Below, piece after piece: positions 23,268 to 32,517 of a DNA stretch of 43,633 nucleotides. The notes beneath the pieces were generated by a model, which worked only from the letters and a program-made list of their open reading frames with translations, searched no databases and was not told the DNA's origin. The position numbers and the translations under genes are program-made. Location: assembly GCA_017416985.1 (NCBI GenBank), contig JAFQAG010000249.1:1-43633 (forward strand), in the 5' to 3' direction. Source of the stretch: Clostridia bacterium. GTDB taxonomy: Bacteria; Bacillota; Clostridia; UBA1381; UBA9506. How positions within the stretch are numbered: the first letter of the stretch is position 1; each line of letters begins with the position of its first letter.

Positions 23268-24584
23268 TTATTTAAAAGAGTTAATACTTCTGCCAATACC
23301 TAAGTCCTTTGTTTTCTCTTCTTTATTAAGCTTTTCTTCATATTCAAGTAAGTCATCAATATTTTCTGCTATTTTATGATAAGCTAGAGCATATTCTTCA
23401 ATAAATTCTCTGCCTACATTTTCAAATCGTGGAGCTATCATAATATCATTAATCGCTAAAATCTCGGTATTGGGCATATCTGTGTTCGGCTTATATTCTT
23501 TTCCATAATGAGGACAAGCAAGAGGACAACCGTTTCCAAACATACCACTTTCGGTATAAAGCGGTGCTTTATGCAGTCTGCCGTATCCGCAAGTGCCACC
23601 TGCAACGCCCTCTGCAGCCAACGCTTTACAAAGAGTTGTTACACTTAAGTTTTTAAGATTTTCTGGTACATATCTCATATAGTGATAAGCATATACCCTC
23701 TCGGCATTATCAGGAGTTCTCTGCAGTTTTAAAAAGTCCACATCAGCCAAAAGAGACTCTAAAAGCTTGCCGTGATTGTTTCTTATCTCGTTACGTTCGT
23801 CAAGCACATCAAGACCTGCATCTGCAATTGCAATTCCGAGCGGATTTGCTCTATGCTTAAATCCTAAGCCTGTGCCTGCAAATTTTTTATATTCAGAATC
23901 AGGCGAAAATCCGTCTATACGCTCATAATGACCTAAAGCGCATGCTCTTTCGTAATATTCTTTTGAATCAGTTACTAAAATCCCGCCCTCGCCTGCCGAT
24001 AAAATCTTAGAGCCCTGAAGCGAAAAACAGCCAACATCGCCAAAGCTGCCGACTTTTTTGCCGTGATATGTTGCACCGTGTGCGTGTGAACAGTCTTCAA
24101 CCACTTTAATATTGTGTTTTTTAGCAAGCTCGATAATCGGCTCAATTTCACAGGGAGTTCCCCATGTGTGAACAATAATAATTGCCTTAGTTTTAGGAGT
24201 TATAACCTTTTCAATTGTTTCTGCAGTCAAGGTCTGAAGCTCTAAATCAACATCGGCAAATACAGGAATTGCGTTACAAGCCACAACAGGTCCTACCGTT
24301 GCCCAGAATGTAAACGATGGTACAATTACCTCATCACCTGTACCTACACCTACAGCAAACAGTGCCGACTGAATAGATGTTGTTCCGTTACACATACACA
24401 ATCCGTATTCTCTGCCTATGTAATTTGCAAATTTTTCTTCAAAATTTTTAGTTACAGGCGACATAGATATTGCGCCTTTTTTCATCATTTCTTCTACTGT
24501 TTTATATGCCGCATCAGGCACGATAGGAAATATAGCAGGTGCCTTTGTTATGGTTTTTTCTCCGCCTAATAATGCAAGTTTCAT
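23268..24584 (-). CDS. DegT/DnrJ/EryC1/StrS-family PLP aminotransferase
   Basis: This is a 438-residue PLP enzyme. It has CNGTTSIQSALFAVGVGTGD (cofactor phosphate site), DEVIVPSFTFWATVG, VVEDCSHAHGATYHGKKVG and the Schiff-base lysine segment SLQGSKILSAGEGG. It is longer than many sugar aminotransferases (~370-400) because of a C-terminal helical tail. Family members aminate nucleotide or free keto-sugars or act on cyclitols. The upstream region has a TATAAT at about 24628-24633 on minus but no convincing -35. AAAGGAGCGG precedes the ATG. It is first gene of the operon leading to amidohydrolase, esterase and AraC. Confidence 0.87.
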   Translation of the reverse strand: MKLALLGGEKTITKAPAIFPIVPDAAYKTVEEMMKKGAISMSPVTKNFEEKFANYIGREYGLCMCNGTTSIQSALFAVGVGTGDEVIVPSFTFWATVGPVVACNAIPVFADVDLELQTLTAETIEKVITPKTKAIIIVHTWGTPCEIEPIIELAKKHNIKVVEDCSHAHGATYHGKKVGSFGDVGCFSLQGSKILSAGEGGILVTDSKEYYERACALGHYERIDGFSPDSEYKKFAGTGLGFKHRANPLGIAIADAGLDVLDERNEIRNNHGKLLESLLADVDFLKLQRTPDNAERVYAYHYMRYVPENLKNLSVTTLCKALAAEGVAGGTCGYGRLHKAPLYTESGMFGNGCPLACPHYGKEYKPNTDMPNTEILAINDIMIAPRFENVGREFIEEYALAYHKIAENIDDLLEYEEKLNKEEKTKDLGIGRSINSFK

Positions 24585-24697
24585 TTTAAACCGCTCCTTT
24601 TACTTAAATGTTTGGGTCTTTAACTGCATTATAGACGTTTTATATTTTTTCATCTTTAGAATTTATACTTAAAACTTTGTAATTTTTTCGACTTTTA

Positions 24698-25621
24698 TTA
24701 TAATTCAGGCAAGGATTCAACCAAAGACATAAATTGATTTAGTTTAGTTGCCTTGCTTATTGCCTTTTGGATTTTCTTTTCCTCTGGATAGTTTTGCATA
24801 ACATAAACCCATATTTCTTTCAATTTATGTAAAGTAAAGGTTTCTGATTTAAGCTTTTCGAAATATTTTTTCGAAAGCGACTCTGCAAATGTAACAAGTT
24901 CATCCTTTTTAAGAGGCTCTCCACCTCTTATTTCTCTGAATATTGCAGGATTTTTTATAGCACCTCTGCCAATCATAACACCCTCGCAATCAGAAAATCG
25001 GTTTGCAATTAAATCATAATCCTCTTTTGTATAAATATCTCCGTTATAGCAAAGCTTGTTTTTCGAGTTTTCGTATGCGTAATTAAAAACCTCTGTGTTA
25101 GCTTTTCCCTTATAAAAATCAACCCTTACACGAGGATGCACAATTAAAAGCTCTAACGGATATTTATTATAAATCTGCATTAATTGTTCAAACTCATTAC
25201 TCGAATCATATCCCGTTCGGGTTTTAAGCGATATTTTTATATCGCATTCAGAAAAAATATCATTTAAAAATTTATCAAGTTCATAAGGATTTGCTAAAAA
25301 TCCTGAGCCACGACCCTTTTTAACAACAGTAGCTGACGGACAGCCTAAATTTATATTTATTTCATCAAAACCGGCAAACTTAATCTTTTTTGCAAACTTC
25401 AAAAACGACTCCGCATGATTTACCAAGGTCTGCACCTTTAAGTTTACGCCTTCATTGTTTTCAGGCAATACATCTTTCAAGCCTTTTTTGCTGACCTTTT
25501 CATTGTCACTAGGAGTTATAAAAGGCGCATAATAAGCATCGCATCCGCCAAAAATTTCGGCGTGTGTTGTTCGATATATACTTGTTGTAATCCCCTCAAG
25601 CGGTGCGAAATATAAATTCAT
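24698..25621 (-). CDS. dus: tRNA-dihydrouridine synthase
   Basis: This 307-residue FMN TIM-barrel enzyme reduces uridines in tRNA D-loops. It starts LYFAPLEGITTSIYR. The catalytic-cysteine segment is INLGCPSATVVKKGRGSGF near residue 90-110. ISLKTRTGY, LLIVHPRVR, LCYNGDI and GVMIGRGAIKNPAIF are all standard. The C-terminal helical domain is present. The subtype (DusA/B/C) is unclear; it resembles the shorter clostridial DusB/C-like group. TCGGAGGAAAGCA precedes the ATG and the gene has its own promoter. Confidence 0.92.
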   Translation of the reverse strand: MNLYFAPLEGITTSIYRTTHAEIFGGCDAYYAPFITPSDNEKVSKKGLKDVLPENNEGVNLKVQTLVNHAESFLKFAKKIKFAGFDEININLGCPSATVVKKGRGSGFLANPYELDKFLNDIFSECDIKISLKTRTGYDSSNEFEQLMQIYNKYPLELLIVHPRVRVDFYKGKANTEVFNYAYENSKNKLCYNGDIYTKEDYDLIANRFSDCEGVMIGRGAIKNPAIFREIRGGEPLKKDELVTFAESLSKKYFEKLKSETFTLHKLKEIWVYVMQNYPEEKKIQKAISKATKLNQFMSLVESLPEL

Positions 25622-25651
25622 TGCTTTCCTCCGATTTTAAAATATGCTATA

Positions 25652-25680
25652 ATTGTAGCACATTTTTTATAAGATGGCAA
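25652..25680 (-). promoter_or_regulatory. Promoter of dus
   Basis: Minus strand TTGCCA (25680-25675) and TACAAT (25657-25652) with a 17-base spacer, immediately after the agcS terminator. Confidence 0.78.
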
Positions 25681-25687
25681 ACAAAAA

Positions 25688-25707
25688 GATGCATCATGCG
25701 ATGCACC
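25688..25707 (-). terminator. Terminator of the alanine symporter gene
   Basis: GATGCATC (25688-25695) pairs with GATGCACC (25700-25707) as an 8-bp stem with one G-T pair. On minus it is followed by TTTTTGT, just after the symporter stop. Confidence 0.8.
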
Positions 25708-25714
25708 TTTTTAT

Positions 25715-27097
25715 TTATCTTATTTCGTGTCTTTTTTCGGCAAAATATTCTTTTGTCAGCGAGCTAACCACCTTATAAAGACCTATAACACCGATAAGGT
25801 TCGGAATAGCCATAAGACCATTCATCGTTTCTGAAATGCTCCAGATTAACTCTAAGTTTCCTACCGCTCCGACAAATACCATTATAACATAAATTATTCT
25901 GTATGTCATCACTGCCTTTTTGTTATTTTTCGATAAATACTGAACACTTACCTCACCATAATACGCCCAGCCTAAAATAGTAGACAGCGCAAAGAACACT
26001 GTCGAAAGTGTAACACCTACACCGCCTATACCCGGTATGATTGAGTTAAACGATGCAATCGAAAGTGCCGCACCATTAAGCTCACCCTGTGACCAGATAC
26101 CCGTAGTTAAAATAATCAAAGCTGAAAATGTACAGATGATAATTGTGGTAAAGAATACCTCAAACATTCCCCATAAACCCTGGTCTACCGGATTTTTTGT
26201 GCTTGATGCCGCATGAGCAATCGGCGCACTACCAAGACCAGCTTCGTTTGAGAATACGCCACGTGCAAAGCCGTAATGCATTGCAAGCATAATACCGTAT
26301 CCTGCCGCACCGCCAGTTGCTGCTTTAAAATTAAACGCTTCTTTAAAGATTAACGCAAATGCCGCCGGAACGTCTTTTATATTAAGCACAAGCGCAACAA
26401 TAGCACACACAACATAAAACACAGCCATAAACGGAACAAGCTTTTCGTTTACCGATGCAATTCTGCGCATTCCGCCTAAAATTACAGCAGCAACGATTAC
26501 AGTCAGCACAACACCGGTAATCCACGGAGCTATACCTAAAGTAGAATCAAGCGCAACCGAAATGGAATTTGACTGAGTTGCATTACCTGTACCTAAGCAT
26601 GCAATCATTGCAAAAACGGCAAATGCAGCTGCCAGCCATTTAATTTTTAAGCCATTTCTTATATAATACATAGGACCGCCAATCCATTCGCCCTTTTCAT
26701 TCTTTTCACGGAATTTTAAAGACAATACGATTTCGGAATATTTTGTAACCATACCTAAAAGCGCGCTTATCCACATCCAGAAAACTGCACCCGGACCTCC
26801 TGCAACGATAGCTGTTGCAATACCTGCAATACTACCGGTTCCTATTGTTCCTGCCATTGCCGTAGCAACTGCCTGAAACGGGCTTACCCCCGAGCTGTCT
26901 TTTGCGTGCTGATTTTTCCCAAAAACACTGCCAATTGTGTTTTTTATTGCATAGCCGAATTTTCTAAACTGAATAAATCCGACCTTAAACGATAAAAAAA
27001 GTCCTGCGCCGATTAAAAGTGTCAGCATTATCGGACCCCAGACTACGTCATTAACTTTTCCATTTACAAATTCAATAAAACCAATGATAGCACCCAT
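25715..27097 (-). CDS. Sodium:alanine symporter (AGCS family)
   Basis: This is a 460-residue polytopic membrane protein with about eleven hydrophobic segments. Family signatures include GTGSIAGIATAIVAGGPGAVFWMW, the EKNEKGEWIGGPMYYI loop and FSNEAGLGSAPIAHAAS, which contains a conserved Glu. It imports alanine or glycine with Na+ or H+. CGAGGAGATTAAGC precedes the ATG. The gene is alone, divergent from secA, under a strong consensus promoter embedded in an inverted repeat. Confidence 0.93.
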   Translation of the reverse strand: MGAIIGFIEFVNGKVNDVVWGPIMLTLLIGAGLFLSFKVGFIQFRKFGYAIKNTIGSVFGKNQHAKDSSGVSPFQAVATAMAGTIGTGSIAGIATAIVAGGPGAVFWMWISALLGMVTKYSEIVLSLKFREKNEKGEWIGGPMYYIRNGLKIKWLAAAFAVFAMIACLGTGNATQSNSISVALDSTLGIAPWITGVVLTVIVAAVILGGMRRIASVNEKLVPFMAVFYVVCAIVALVLNIKDVPAAFALIFKEAFNFKAATGGAAGYGIMLAMHYGFARGVFSNEAGLGSAPIAHAASSTKNPVDQGLWGMFEVFFTTIIICTFSALIILTTGIWSQGELNGAALSIASFNSIIPGIGGVGVTLSTVFFALSTILGWAYYGEVSVQYLSKNNKKAVMTYRIIYVIMVFVGAVGNLELIWSISETMNGLMAIPNLIGVIGLYKVVSSLTKEYFAEKRHEIR

Positions 27098-27136
27098 GCT
27101 TAATCTCCTCGTTTAATTAATTTATGCAACGAATTA

Positions 27137-27165
27137 ATTATAATATCACGTTAAAATTTTGTCAA
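27137..27165 (-). promoter_or_regulatory. Promoter of the alanine symporter gene
   Basis: Minus strand TTGACA (27165-27160) and TATAAT (27142-27137), both perfect, with a 17-base spacer. Confidence 0.88.
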
Positions 27166-27179
27166 GAAATATTTTAACG
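27149..27179. promoter_or_regulatory. Inverted repeat around the symporter -35 box, possible operator
   Basis: CGTTAAAAT (27149-27157) and ATTTTAACG (27171-27179) are perfect 9-bp arms 13 bases apart, with the -35 box between them. A dimeric regulator could block the promoter here; its identity is unknown. Confidence 0.5.
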
Positions 27180-27247
27180 TTTTTACATTTTGTCATATTT
27201 TTTATATTTTGCACATTGTTAACTTTTAATTAATTTTTATATTTTCT

Positions 27248-27276
27248 TTGACCTTGGATATATTTTATGCTATACT
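27248..27276 (+). promoter_or_regulatory. Promoter of secA
   Basis: TTGACC (27248-27253) and TATACT (27271-27276) with a 17-base spacer. It overlaps any upstream-extended secA start, which supports the TTG start at 27386. Confidence 0.82.
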
Positions 27277-27385
27277 AAAAGTTGGAGTGTTCTATTTAAA
27301 AATATATACCGCATTTTTAAAACGCAAGCGGTCATACTATAATAAATACGAATTCTGCATTTTTTGCAGTTATGAGGTGAACGGA

Positions 27386-30121
27386 TTGAAAAAATTACTT
27401 GAAAAGATAATAGGTAATTATTCGCAAAGAGAGTTAAAGCGTCTGCGCCCTATTGCTGATAAGGTTATGGCGTTAGAAGACGAATACCGAAAGCTGTCTG
27501 AAAGCGAATTAAAAGGTAAAACTGCAGAGTTTAAAACTCGTATAGCAAACGGTGAAACATTGGACGATATATTACCGGAAGCATTTGCAACCGTGCGCGA
27601 GGCAGCTGACCGTGTGCTTGGTATGCGTCACTTTTATGTGCAGATTTTAGGTGGTATTGTTCTGCATCAGGGCCGTATATCCGAAATGAAAACAGGCGAA
27701 GGTAAAACTTTGGTATCTACCCTTCCTGCATACTTAAACGCATTAAGCGGCAAAGGCGTGCATATTGTAACGGTCAATGACTACCTTGCAAAACGTGACT
27801 CTGAGTGGATGGGTAAAATCTTTAAATACTTAGGTCTTAGTGTCGGTCTTATAATTCACGAGGTTGAAAATAAAGACAGAAAAGCCGCATACGAAGCTGA
27901 TATTACCTATGGTACAAATAACGAGTTCGGCTTTGACTACCTGCGTGATAATATGGTTATCTACAAAGAACAGATGGTTCAGCGTGGCCACAACTACGCA
28001 ATTGTCGATGAGGTTGACTCCATTTTAATCGACGAAGCAAGAACTCCGCTTATTATATCGGGTGTGGGCGACCGCTCAACTATGTTATATCAACAGGCAG
28101 AAAACTTTGCCCGCACACTTAAAAGCCATCGTGTTGCAGAATCTGATGACAAAGCATTAGAAGACGACAGTATTACAGCAGATTATATAATAGACGAAAA
28201 GGCAAAAACTGCAACTCTTACAAAACACGGTGTTGAAAAGGCAGAACGTGCCTTTAATATCGAAAACCTTTCTGACCCCGAAAATATGACTCTTCAGCAT
28301 CATATAAATCAGGCAATAAAGGCTCATGGTACAATGCATCGTGACAAAGATTATGTTGTAAAAGACGGCGAAGTAATAATTGTTGACGAATTTACAGGTC
28401 GTCTGATGTTCGGCAGACGCTACTCTGACGGATTGCATCAGGCAATTGAGGCAAAAGAGGGAGTTAAGGTAGAGCGAGAAAGCAAAACCTTAGCAACCAT
28501 TACCTTCCAGAACTATTTCAGACTCTATTCAAAGCTTTCAGGTATGACAGGTACAGCTCAGACCGAAGAAACCGAATTTCAGGATATTTACAAGCTTGAC
28601 GTTATTGTTGTTCCTACAAATAAAGAGCTTGCAAGAAAAGACCTTGCCGATGCTGTATATAAAACAGAGGCAGGCAAATTAAATGCAGTTGTTAATCAGG
28701 TTGCAGAATGTCACGAAAAGGGTCAGCCTATTTTGGTGGGTACTGTAACAATCGAAAAATCAGAGCTTATATCATCAATGCTCAAGCGTCGTGGCATAAA
28801 GCACGAGGTGCTAAATGCTAAACACCACGAAAAAGAGGCAGAAATCGTTGCTCAGGCTGGTAAGCTTGGTGCGGTAACCATTGCAACCAATATGGCTGGT
28901 CGAGGAACCGACATTATGCTTGGTGGTAATGCCGAATTTATGGCAAAGCATGAAATGAAGCGCATGGGCTATGAAGATGAAATGATTGCAGAAGCTATGG
29001 GCTTTGGCGAAACAGACGACGAAGAAATTTTAAATGCAAGAAAAAGCTTTGCCGAGCTTTTGGCAAAATATAAAGAACAAATTGCACCCGAGGCAGAAAA
29101 AGTGCGTCAAGCGGGTGGTTTGTTTATCATAGGTACAGAAAGGCACGAATCAAGACGTATTGATAATCAGTTGCGTGGTCGTGCAGGTCGTCAGGGTGAC
29201 CCTGGTTATTCTAAGTTTTATATATCATTAGAAGATGAGCTTATGCGTCTTTTCGGCTCAGAAAGAATATCACGAGTTGTCGAAACCTTAGGCTTAGAAG
29301 AAGATCAGCCGATTGAGCACAGTATGTTAACAGGCGCAATCGAAAATGCTCAGAAACGAGTCGAGGGACGAAACTTCCAGATTCGTAAGCACGTGCTTCA
29401 GTATGACGATGTTATGAATCAGCAGCGTGAGGTTATCTACGGTCAGCGTCAGAAGGTTTTAGGTGGCGAAAGCGTTAAAGAAAGCATCTTAAAAATGCTT
29501 GGCGAAGTTACAGAATCTGCAATCCTTCGTTTTACAGGCGAAACTGACGTGGCAGATGACTGGAATTTAGAGGGACTTATTAACTATTTAGAATCTTTAT
29601 ATATTCCACAAGGCGCATTAGAAATAAGCCGTGACGAGCTTGAGTTTATTACAAAAGAAGAGCTTAAAGAAAAGGCACTTAATATAGGATATGAGATTTA
29701 TGAACAACGTGAGGCAGAGTTTGGCAGCGAAAATATGCGTGAGCTTGAACGTGTAGTTCTTCTTCAGGTGGTTGACAGAAAGTGGATGGACCACATTGAC
29801 GATATGGACCAGTTAAGAAACGGCATTAACCTAAGAGCATATGCGCAGCGTGACCCGGTTATCGAGTATAAATTCGAAGGCTTTAATATGTTTGAAGAGA
29901 TGATTAGTGCAATTGGTGAGGACACCGTTAGATTTATCTATCACGCACGAATTGAGGCACCGCCAGAACGTGAGCAGGTAGCAGAGCCTACCAGCGCAGC
30001 TCTTGCAGGTGAGAACACAAATAAAACTGTTAAAAAGGCTGAAAAAATCGGCAGAAACGACCCGTGTCCTTGCGGTTCAGGTAAAAAATACAAAAAGTGC
30101 TGCGGTGCAGACGAAGCATAA
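27386..30121 (+). CDS. secA: Preprotein translocase ATPase SecA
   Basis: This 911-residue motor drives secretion through SecYEG. Motifs are Walker [11 protein letters not shown], the DEAD-box [36 protein letters not shown] and [10 protein letters not shown]. The C-terminal zinc/SecB-type tail is [18 protein letters not shown] choose the TTG at 27386: GAGGTG lies 6 bases upstream, homology begins [16 protein letters not shown], and a promoter occupies the longer frame's start. A TTG start is unusual for secA and may moderate translation. It is followed at 38 bases by prfB, a conserved Firmicute neighbourhood. Confidence 0.96.
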   Translation: MKKLLEKIIGNYSQRELKRLRPIADKVMALEDEYRKLSESELKGKTAEFKTRIANGETLDDILPEAFATVREAADRVLGMRHFYVQILGGIVLHQGRISEMKTGEGKTLVSTLPAYLNALSGKGVHIVTVNDYLAKRDSEWMGKIFKYLGLSVGLIIHEVENKDRKAAYEADITYGTNNEFGFDYLRDNMVIYKEQMVQRGHNYAIVDEVDSILIDEARTPLIISGVGDRSTMLYQQAENFARTLKSHRVAESDDKALEDDSITADYIIDEKAKTATLTKHGVEKAERAFNIENLSDPENMTLQHHINQAIKAHGTMHRDKDYVVKDGEVIIVDEFTGRLMFGRRYSDGLHQAIEAKEGVKVERESKTLATITFQNYFRLYSKLSGMTGTAQTEETEFQDIYKLDVIVVPTNKELARKDLADAVYKTEAGKLNAVVNQVAECHEKGQPILVGTVTIEKSELISSMLKRRGIKHEVLNAKHHEKEAEIVAQAGKLGAVTIATNMAGRGTDIMLGGNAEFMAKHEMKRMGYEDEMIAEAMGFGETDDEEILNARKSFAELLAKYKEQIAPEAEKVRQAGGLFIIGTERHESRRIDNQLRGRAGRQGDPGYSKFYISLEDELMRLFGSERISRVVETLGLEEDQPIEHSMLTGAIENAQKRVEGRNFQIRKHVLQYDDVMNQQREVIYGQRQKVLGGESVKESILKMLGEVTESAILRFTGETDVADDWNLEGLINYLESLYIPQGALEISRDELEFITKEELKEKALNIGYEIYEQREAEFGSENMRELERVVLLQVVDRKWMDHIDDMDQLRNGINLRAYAQRDPVIEYKFEGFNMFEEMISAIGEDTVRFIYHARIEAPPEREQVAEPTSAALAGENTNKTVKKAEKIGRNDPCPCGSGKKYKKCCGADEA

Positions 30122-30159
30122 CAGCATAAAATATCATTAAAGTATAAGGATGTGAAAAA

Positions 30160-31282
30160 ATGATTGAATTCGACCAATATCGTCTGGATTTAGACGCTAT
30201 GAAGAAGGATATTATTGAATTGAGGGATTCACTTTGAATTGCCCAAGACAGAATCTAAAATAGCTGAGCTTGAGGCAAAATCATCCGAAAGCGGTTTTTG
30301 GGATGATATGGAAAATTCCCAGAAAGTATTGCAGGAGTTAAAGCAATTAAAGGCAAAGGTTGAGCGCTATACTGCCCTTTCTTCTCAATGGGAGGATATG
30401 GTAACCTTAGTTGAGCTTGCAATCGAGGCAGAAGACGAATCAATGCTTGACGAAGTCGCAGAGGGCTATACCCTACTAACTTCAGATTTAGAAAGTATGA
30501 AGCTCGAAACTCTGCTTTCAGGAAAATATGATAAAAACAATGCCATTATTTCGCTGCACCCGGGCGCAGGCGGAACAGAGGCTCAGGATTGGGCACAAAT
30601 GCTTTTCCGTATGTATCAGATGTGGGCAGAACGTCGTGGCTTTAGCGTTGAAACCTTAGACTACTTAGCGGGCGACGAGGCAGGAATTAAAAGTGTAACT
30701 ATTCTTATTAAGGGCGAAAATGCCTACGGATACGCCAAAAGCGAAAAGGGCGTTCACCGTCTGGTAAGAATTTCTCCATTTGACTCATCAGGCAGACGAC
30801 ATACCTCGTTTGCATCGGTTGATGTAATGCCCGAAATTGACGATGATATCGAGGTCCACATTAATCCCGAAGATTTAAAGGTAGACACCTTCCGCGCAAG
30901 CGGTGCAGGCGGTCAGCACGTAAACAAAACCGATTCGGCAATACGTATTACACATATCCCCACAGGTGTTGTTGTTGCGTGTCAGACTGAACGTTCACAG
31001 CATCAGAACAGAGATAATGCTATGAAAATGCTTACTGCTAAACTTTTTGAGATGGCGGAACGTGAACAAAAAGAAAAAATCGAAGACTTAAAAGGCGATA
31101 TGAAAGACATTGCATGGGGCAGCCAGATTCGCTCTTACGTGTTCCATCCATATAATATGGTTAAAGACCACCGTACAAACTTTGAAGTTGGTAACATCGG
31201 TGCTGTAATGGATGGCGACCTTGATGGTTTTGTAAATGCGTACTTAAAGGCATCGAGTATGGGAACATTAAATTTAAAATAA
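30160..31282 (+). CDS. prfB: Peptide chain release factor 2, programmed +1 frameshift
   Basis: RF2 (about 373 residues) recognises UGA and UAA stops. Translation starts at ATG 30160 (AAGGATGTG upstream) and reads 25 codons to CTT, then meets an in-frame TGA at 30235-30237. A +1 slip at CTT-T continues as GAA from 30236 through 31282. The slip site CTTTGA is preceded by TTGAGGGA, the Shine-Dalgarno-like stimulator. Later motifs include SPFDSSGRRHTSF (SPF stop-recognition tripeptide) and the GGQ catalytic motif in GAGGQHVNKTDSA. The frameshift is autoregulatory: low RF2 favours slippage. It is not a broken gene. Confidence 0.95.
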
Positions 31283-31372
31283 ACGGTTGGTGTATTTAGC
31301 GCAGACTGTTCAAAGGCAAGAAAGTTTTTCAATACTTAGCATTTAATTAGATAAAAAGTTTAAAAAAAAGTT

Positions 31373-31397
31373 GAACTTCGCAAAAATTGCGAAGTTC
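31373..31397. terminator. Terminator shared by prfB and element copy B
   Basis: GAACTTCGCAA (31373-31383) pairs with TTGCGAAGTTC (31387-31397). T-tracts follow on plus (TTTTTT) and on minus (AACTTTTTTTT), so it can end prfB and minus-strand transcripts from copy B. Confidence 0.88.
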
Positions 31398-31423
31398 TTT
31401 TTTATAATCCGCCTTTGAAATAT

Positions 31424-31508
31424 GAACAAACCTCACCTCTCGGCGTATACACATACGCCTTTGGGTAGCCAAAAGCAAGACTTTATCTTGCTTTTGTTCG
31501 GTTTGTCC
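31424..31508 (-). ncRNA. Putative structured RNA core, copy B
   Basis: The outer stem pairs GGACAAAC (31508-31501) with GTTTGTTC (31431-31424). Hairpin 2 is a perfect 10-bp stem AAAAGCAAGA/TCTTGCTTTT with loop TAAAG, replacing the 5-bp hairpin of copy A. Hairpin 4 is GGCGTAT/ATACGCC. Conserved unpaired parts GAAC, TACCC and GAGAGGTGA match copy A. It follows the LysR gene in sense and precedes a terminator by 26 bases. Confidence 0.6.
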
Positions 31509-31543
31509 ATTCTGCATCTAAATTCACTCAGCCTTAATTATTG

Positions 31544-32380
31544 CTATTTAGATTTCCCCTTTAAAAAATTTAAAAAGTGCCTTACATTTCCATAATCTGC
31601 GTGCTTTTTGTAATATCCATAAACTGTGTAGCGCTCATCAAAATCGGTGATGTCTAAATAATCTGCCGCATCATTTAACTTTTCACGACCAAGACCTATT
31701 CCTATACCTGATTCGACCAGCTTATCATAACAGTTAATATCATTACTCTGCACCACAATATTAGGGGTAAACCCTGCACGGTTGCAGTTTCGCATTAAAA
31801 TTTTGTGCATATTACTCTGCTCACCCATAGATATAAACGGCTGATTCGAAAGCTGCTTTAATATCAACTTTCTGCCACTTAATGCACTGCCTGCTTTAAC
31901 CTTCATTCTGATACGCATTGTGCACAGCTCGAATTTTTCATATTCAGAATATGCATCTGTTTTTTCATCAATTATTATGTCATATTTTTCGAAATCTGTT
32001 TCAGCAAAATCAAACACCGTTTTAAATGCTATGTGCGGATGCCTTTCTTTATATTCAATTATATAGTCCGTAATATTGCTGCGCATAGCACGCACAAGCA
32101 TTTTAATTTCTCGGCTATCCTCTTCTGCTTTAGATAAGCTGTCAACCGCCTCATCAAGCTCAGAAAAAACTAAACACAGCGACTGCTGGAGTCTTTTGCC
32201 GTTTTCGTTTAAAATAATTCGGTTTGAAAGACGATCAAAAAGCTTGCATCCAAGCTCCTTTTCAAGCCTTTTTACAGATGCCGAAACAGATGTAGTAGGC
32301 ACCATATATTTTTCTGCTGTCTTTGCAAAATTTTCGTTTTTTGCACTTTCAAAAAAATAACGCAGCTGCAAAATCTCCAT
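31544..32380 (-). CDS. LysR-family transcriptional regulator
   Basis: This is a 278-residue regulator. The N-terminal winged helix-turn-helix covers residues 1-60 (LQLRYFFESAKNENFAKTAE and SVSASVKRLEKELGCKLFDR). An effector-binding domain follows, with QPFISMGEQSNMHKIL and SGIGIGLGREKL. I place the start at ATG 32380, with GGAG 7 bases upstream; a TTG two codons earlier overlaps the site. It is divergent from the ornithine-cyclodeaminase-family gene and probably controls it, with an amino acid or keto acid as effector. Confidence 0.9.
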   Translation of the reverse strand: MEILQLRYFFESAKNENFAKTAEKYMVPTTSVSASVKRLEKELGCKLFDRLSNRIILNENGKRLQQSLCLVFSELDEAVDSLSKAEEDSREIKMLVRAMRSNITDYIIEYKERHPHIAFKTVFDFAETDFEKYDIIIDEKTDAYSEYEKFELCTMRIRMKVKAGSALSGRKLILKQLSNQPFISMGEQSNMHKILMRNCNRAGFTPNIVVQSNDINCYDKLVESGIGIGLGREKLNDAADYLDITDFDERYTVYGYYKKHADYGNVRHFLNFLKGKSK

Positions 32381-32457
32381 AACCAATCTCCTAAAAACAA
32401 TATATAAAACATTTTACCACATATTTTAAGATGGTGCAACTGCATTTTATGCTATTG

Positions 32458-32486
32458 TTTACAGTTATCTCGTTGATTGTTATAAT
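32458..32486 (+). promoter_or_regulatory. Promoter of the ornithine-cyclodeaminase-family gene
   Basis: TTTACA (32458-32463) and TATAAT (32481-32486) with a 17-base spacer, in the intergenic region shared with the LysR gene. Confidence 0.75.
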
Positions 32487-32517
32487 TATTTTTAAAGCAT
32501 ATAAAAGGAGAATAAAT

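Larger units (their letters stand above)
31295..31522 (-). repeat. Structured intergenic element, copy B
   Basis: This 228-base unit is inverted relative to copy A. Its plus-strand ends are TTTAGCGCAGACTG (31295-31308) and CATTCTGCATCTAAA, imperfect terminal inverted repeats. An internal 9-bp inverted repeat TTCAAAGGC (31309-31317)/GCCTTTGAA (31411-31419) flanks a terminator hairpin, as in copy A. The core lies at 31424-31508. Confidence 0.7.

Noticed and set aside
27217-27234. Second Rex-like site near secA (TTGTTAAC...)
   Set aside because: Only the left half-site matches; the right half TAATTAA departs from TTAACAA.
30235-30237. In-frame TGA near the start of prfB as a nonsense mutation
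   Set aside because: It sits in the programmed frameshift site CTTTGA with a Shine-Dalgarno-like stimulator and the rest of RF2 is intact.
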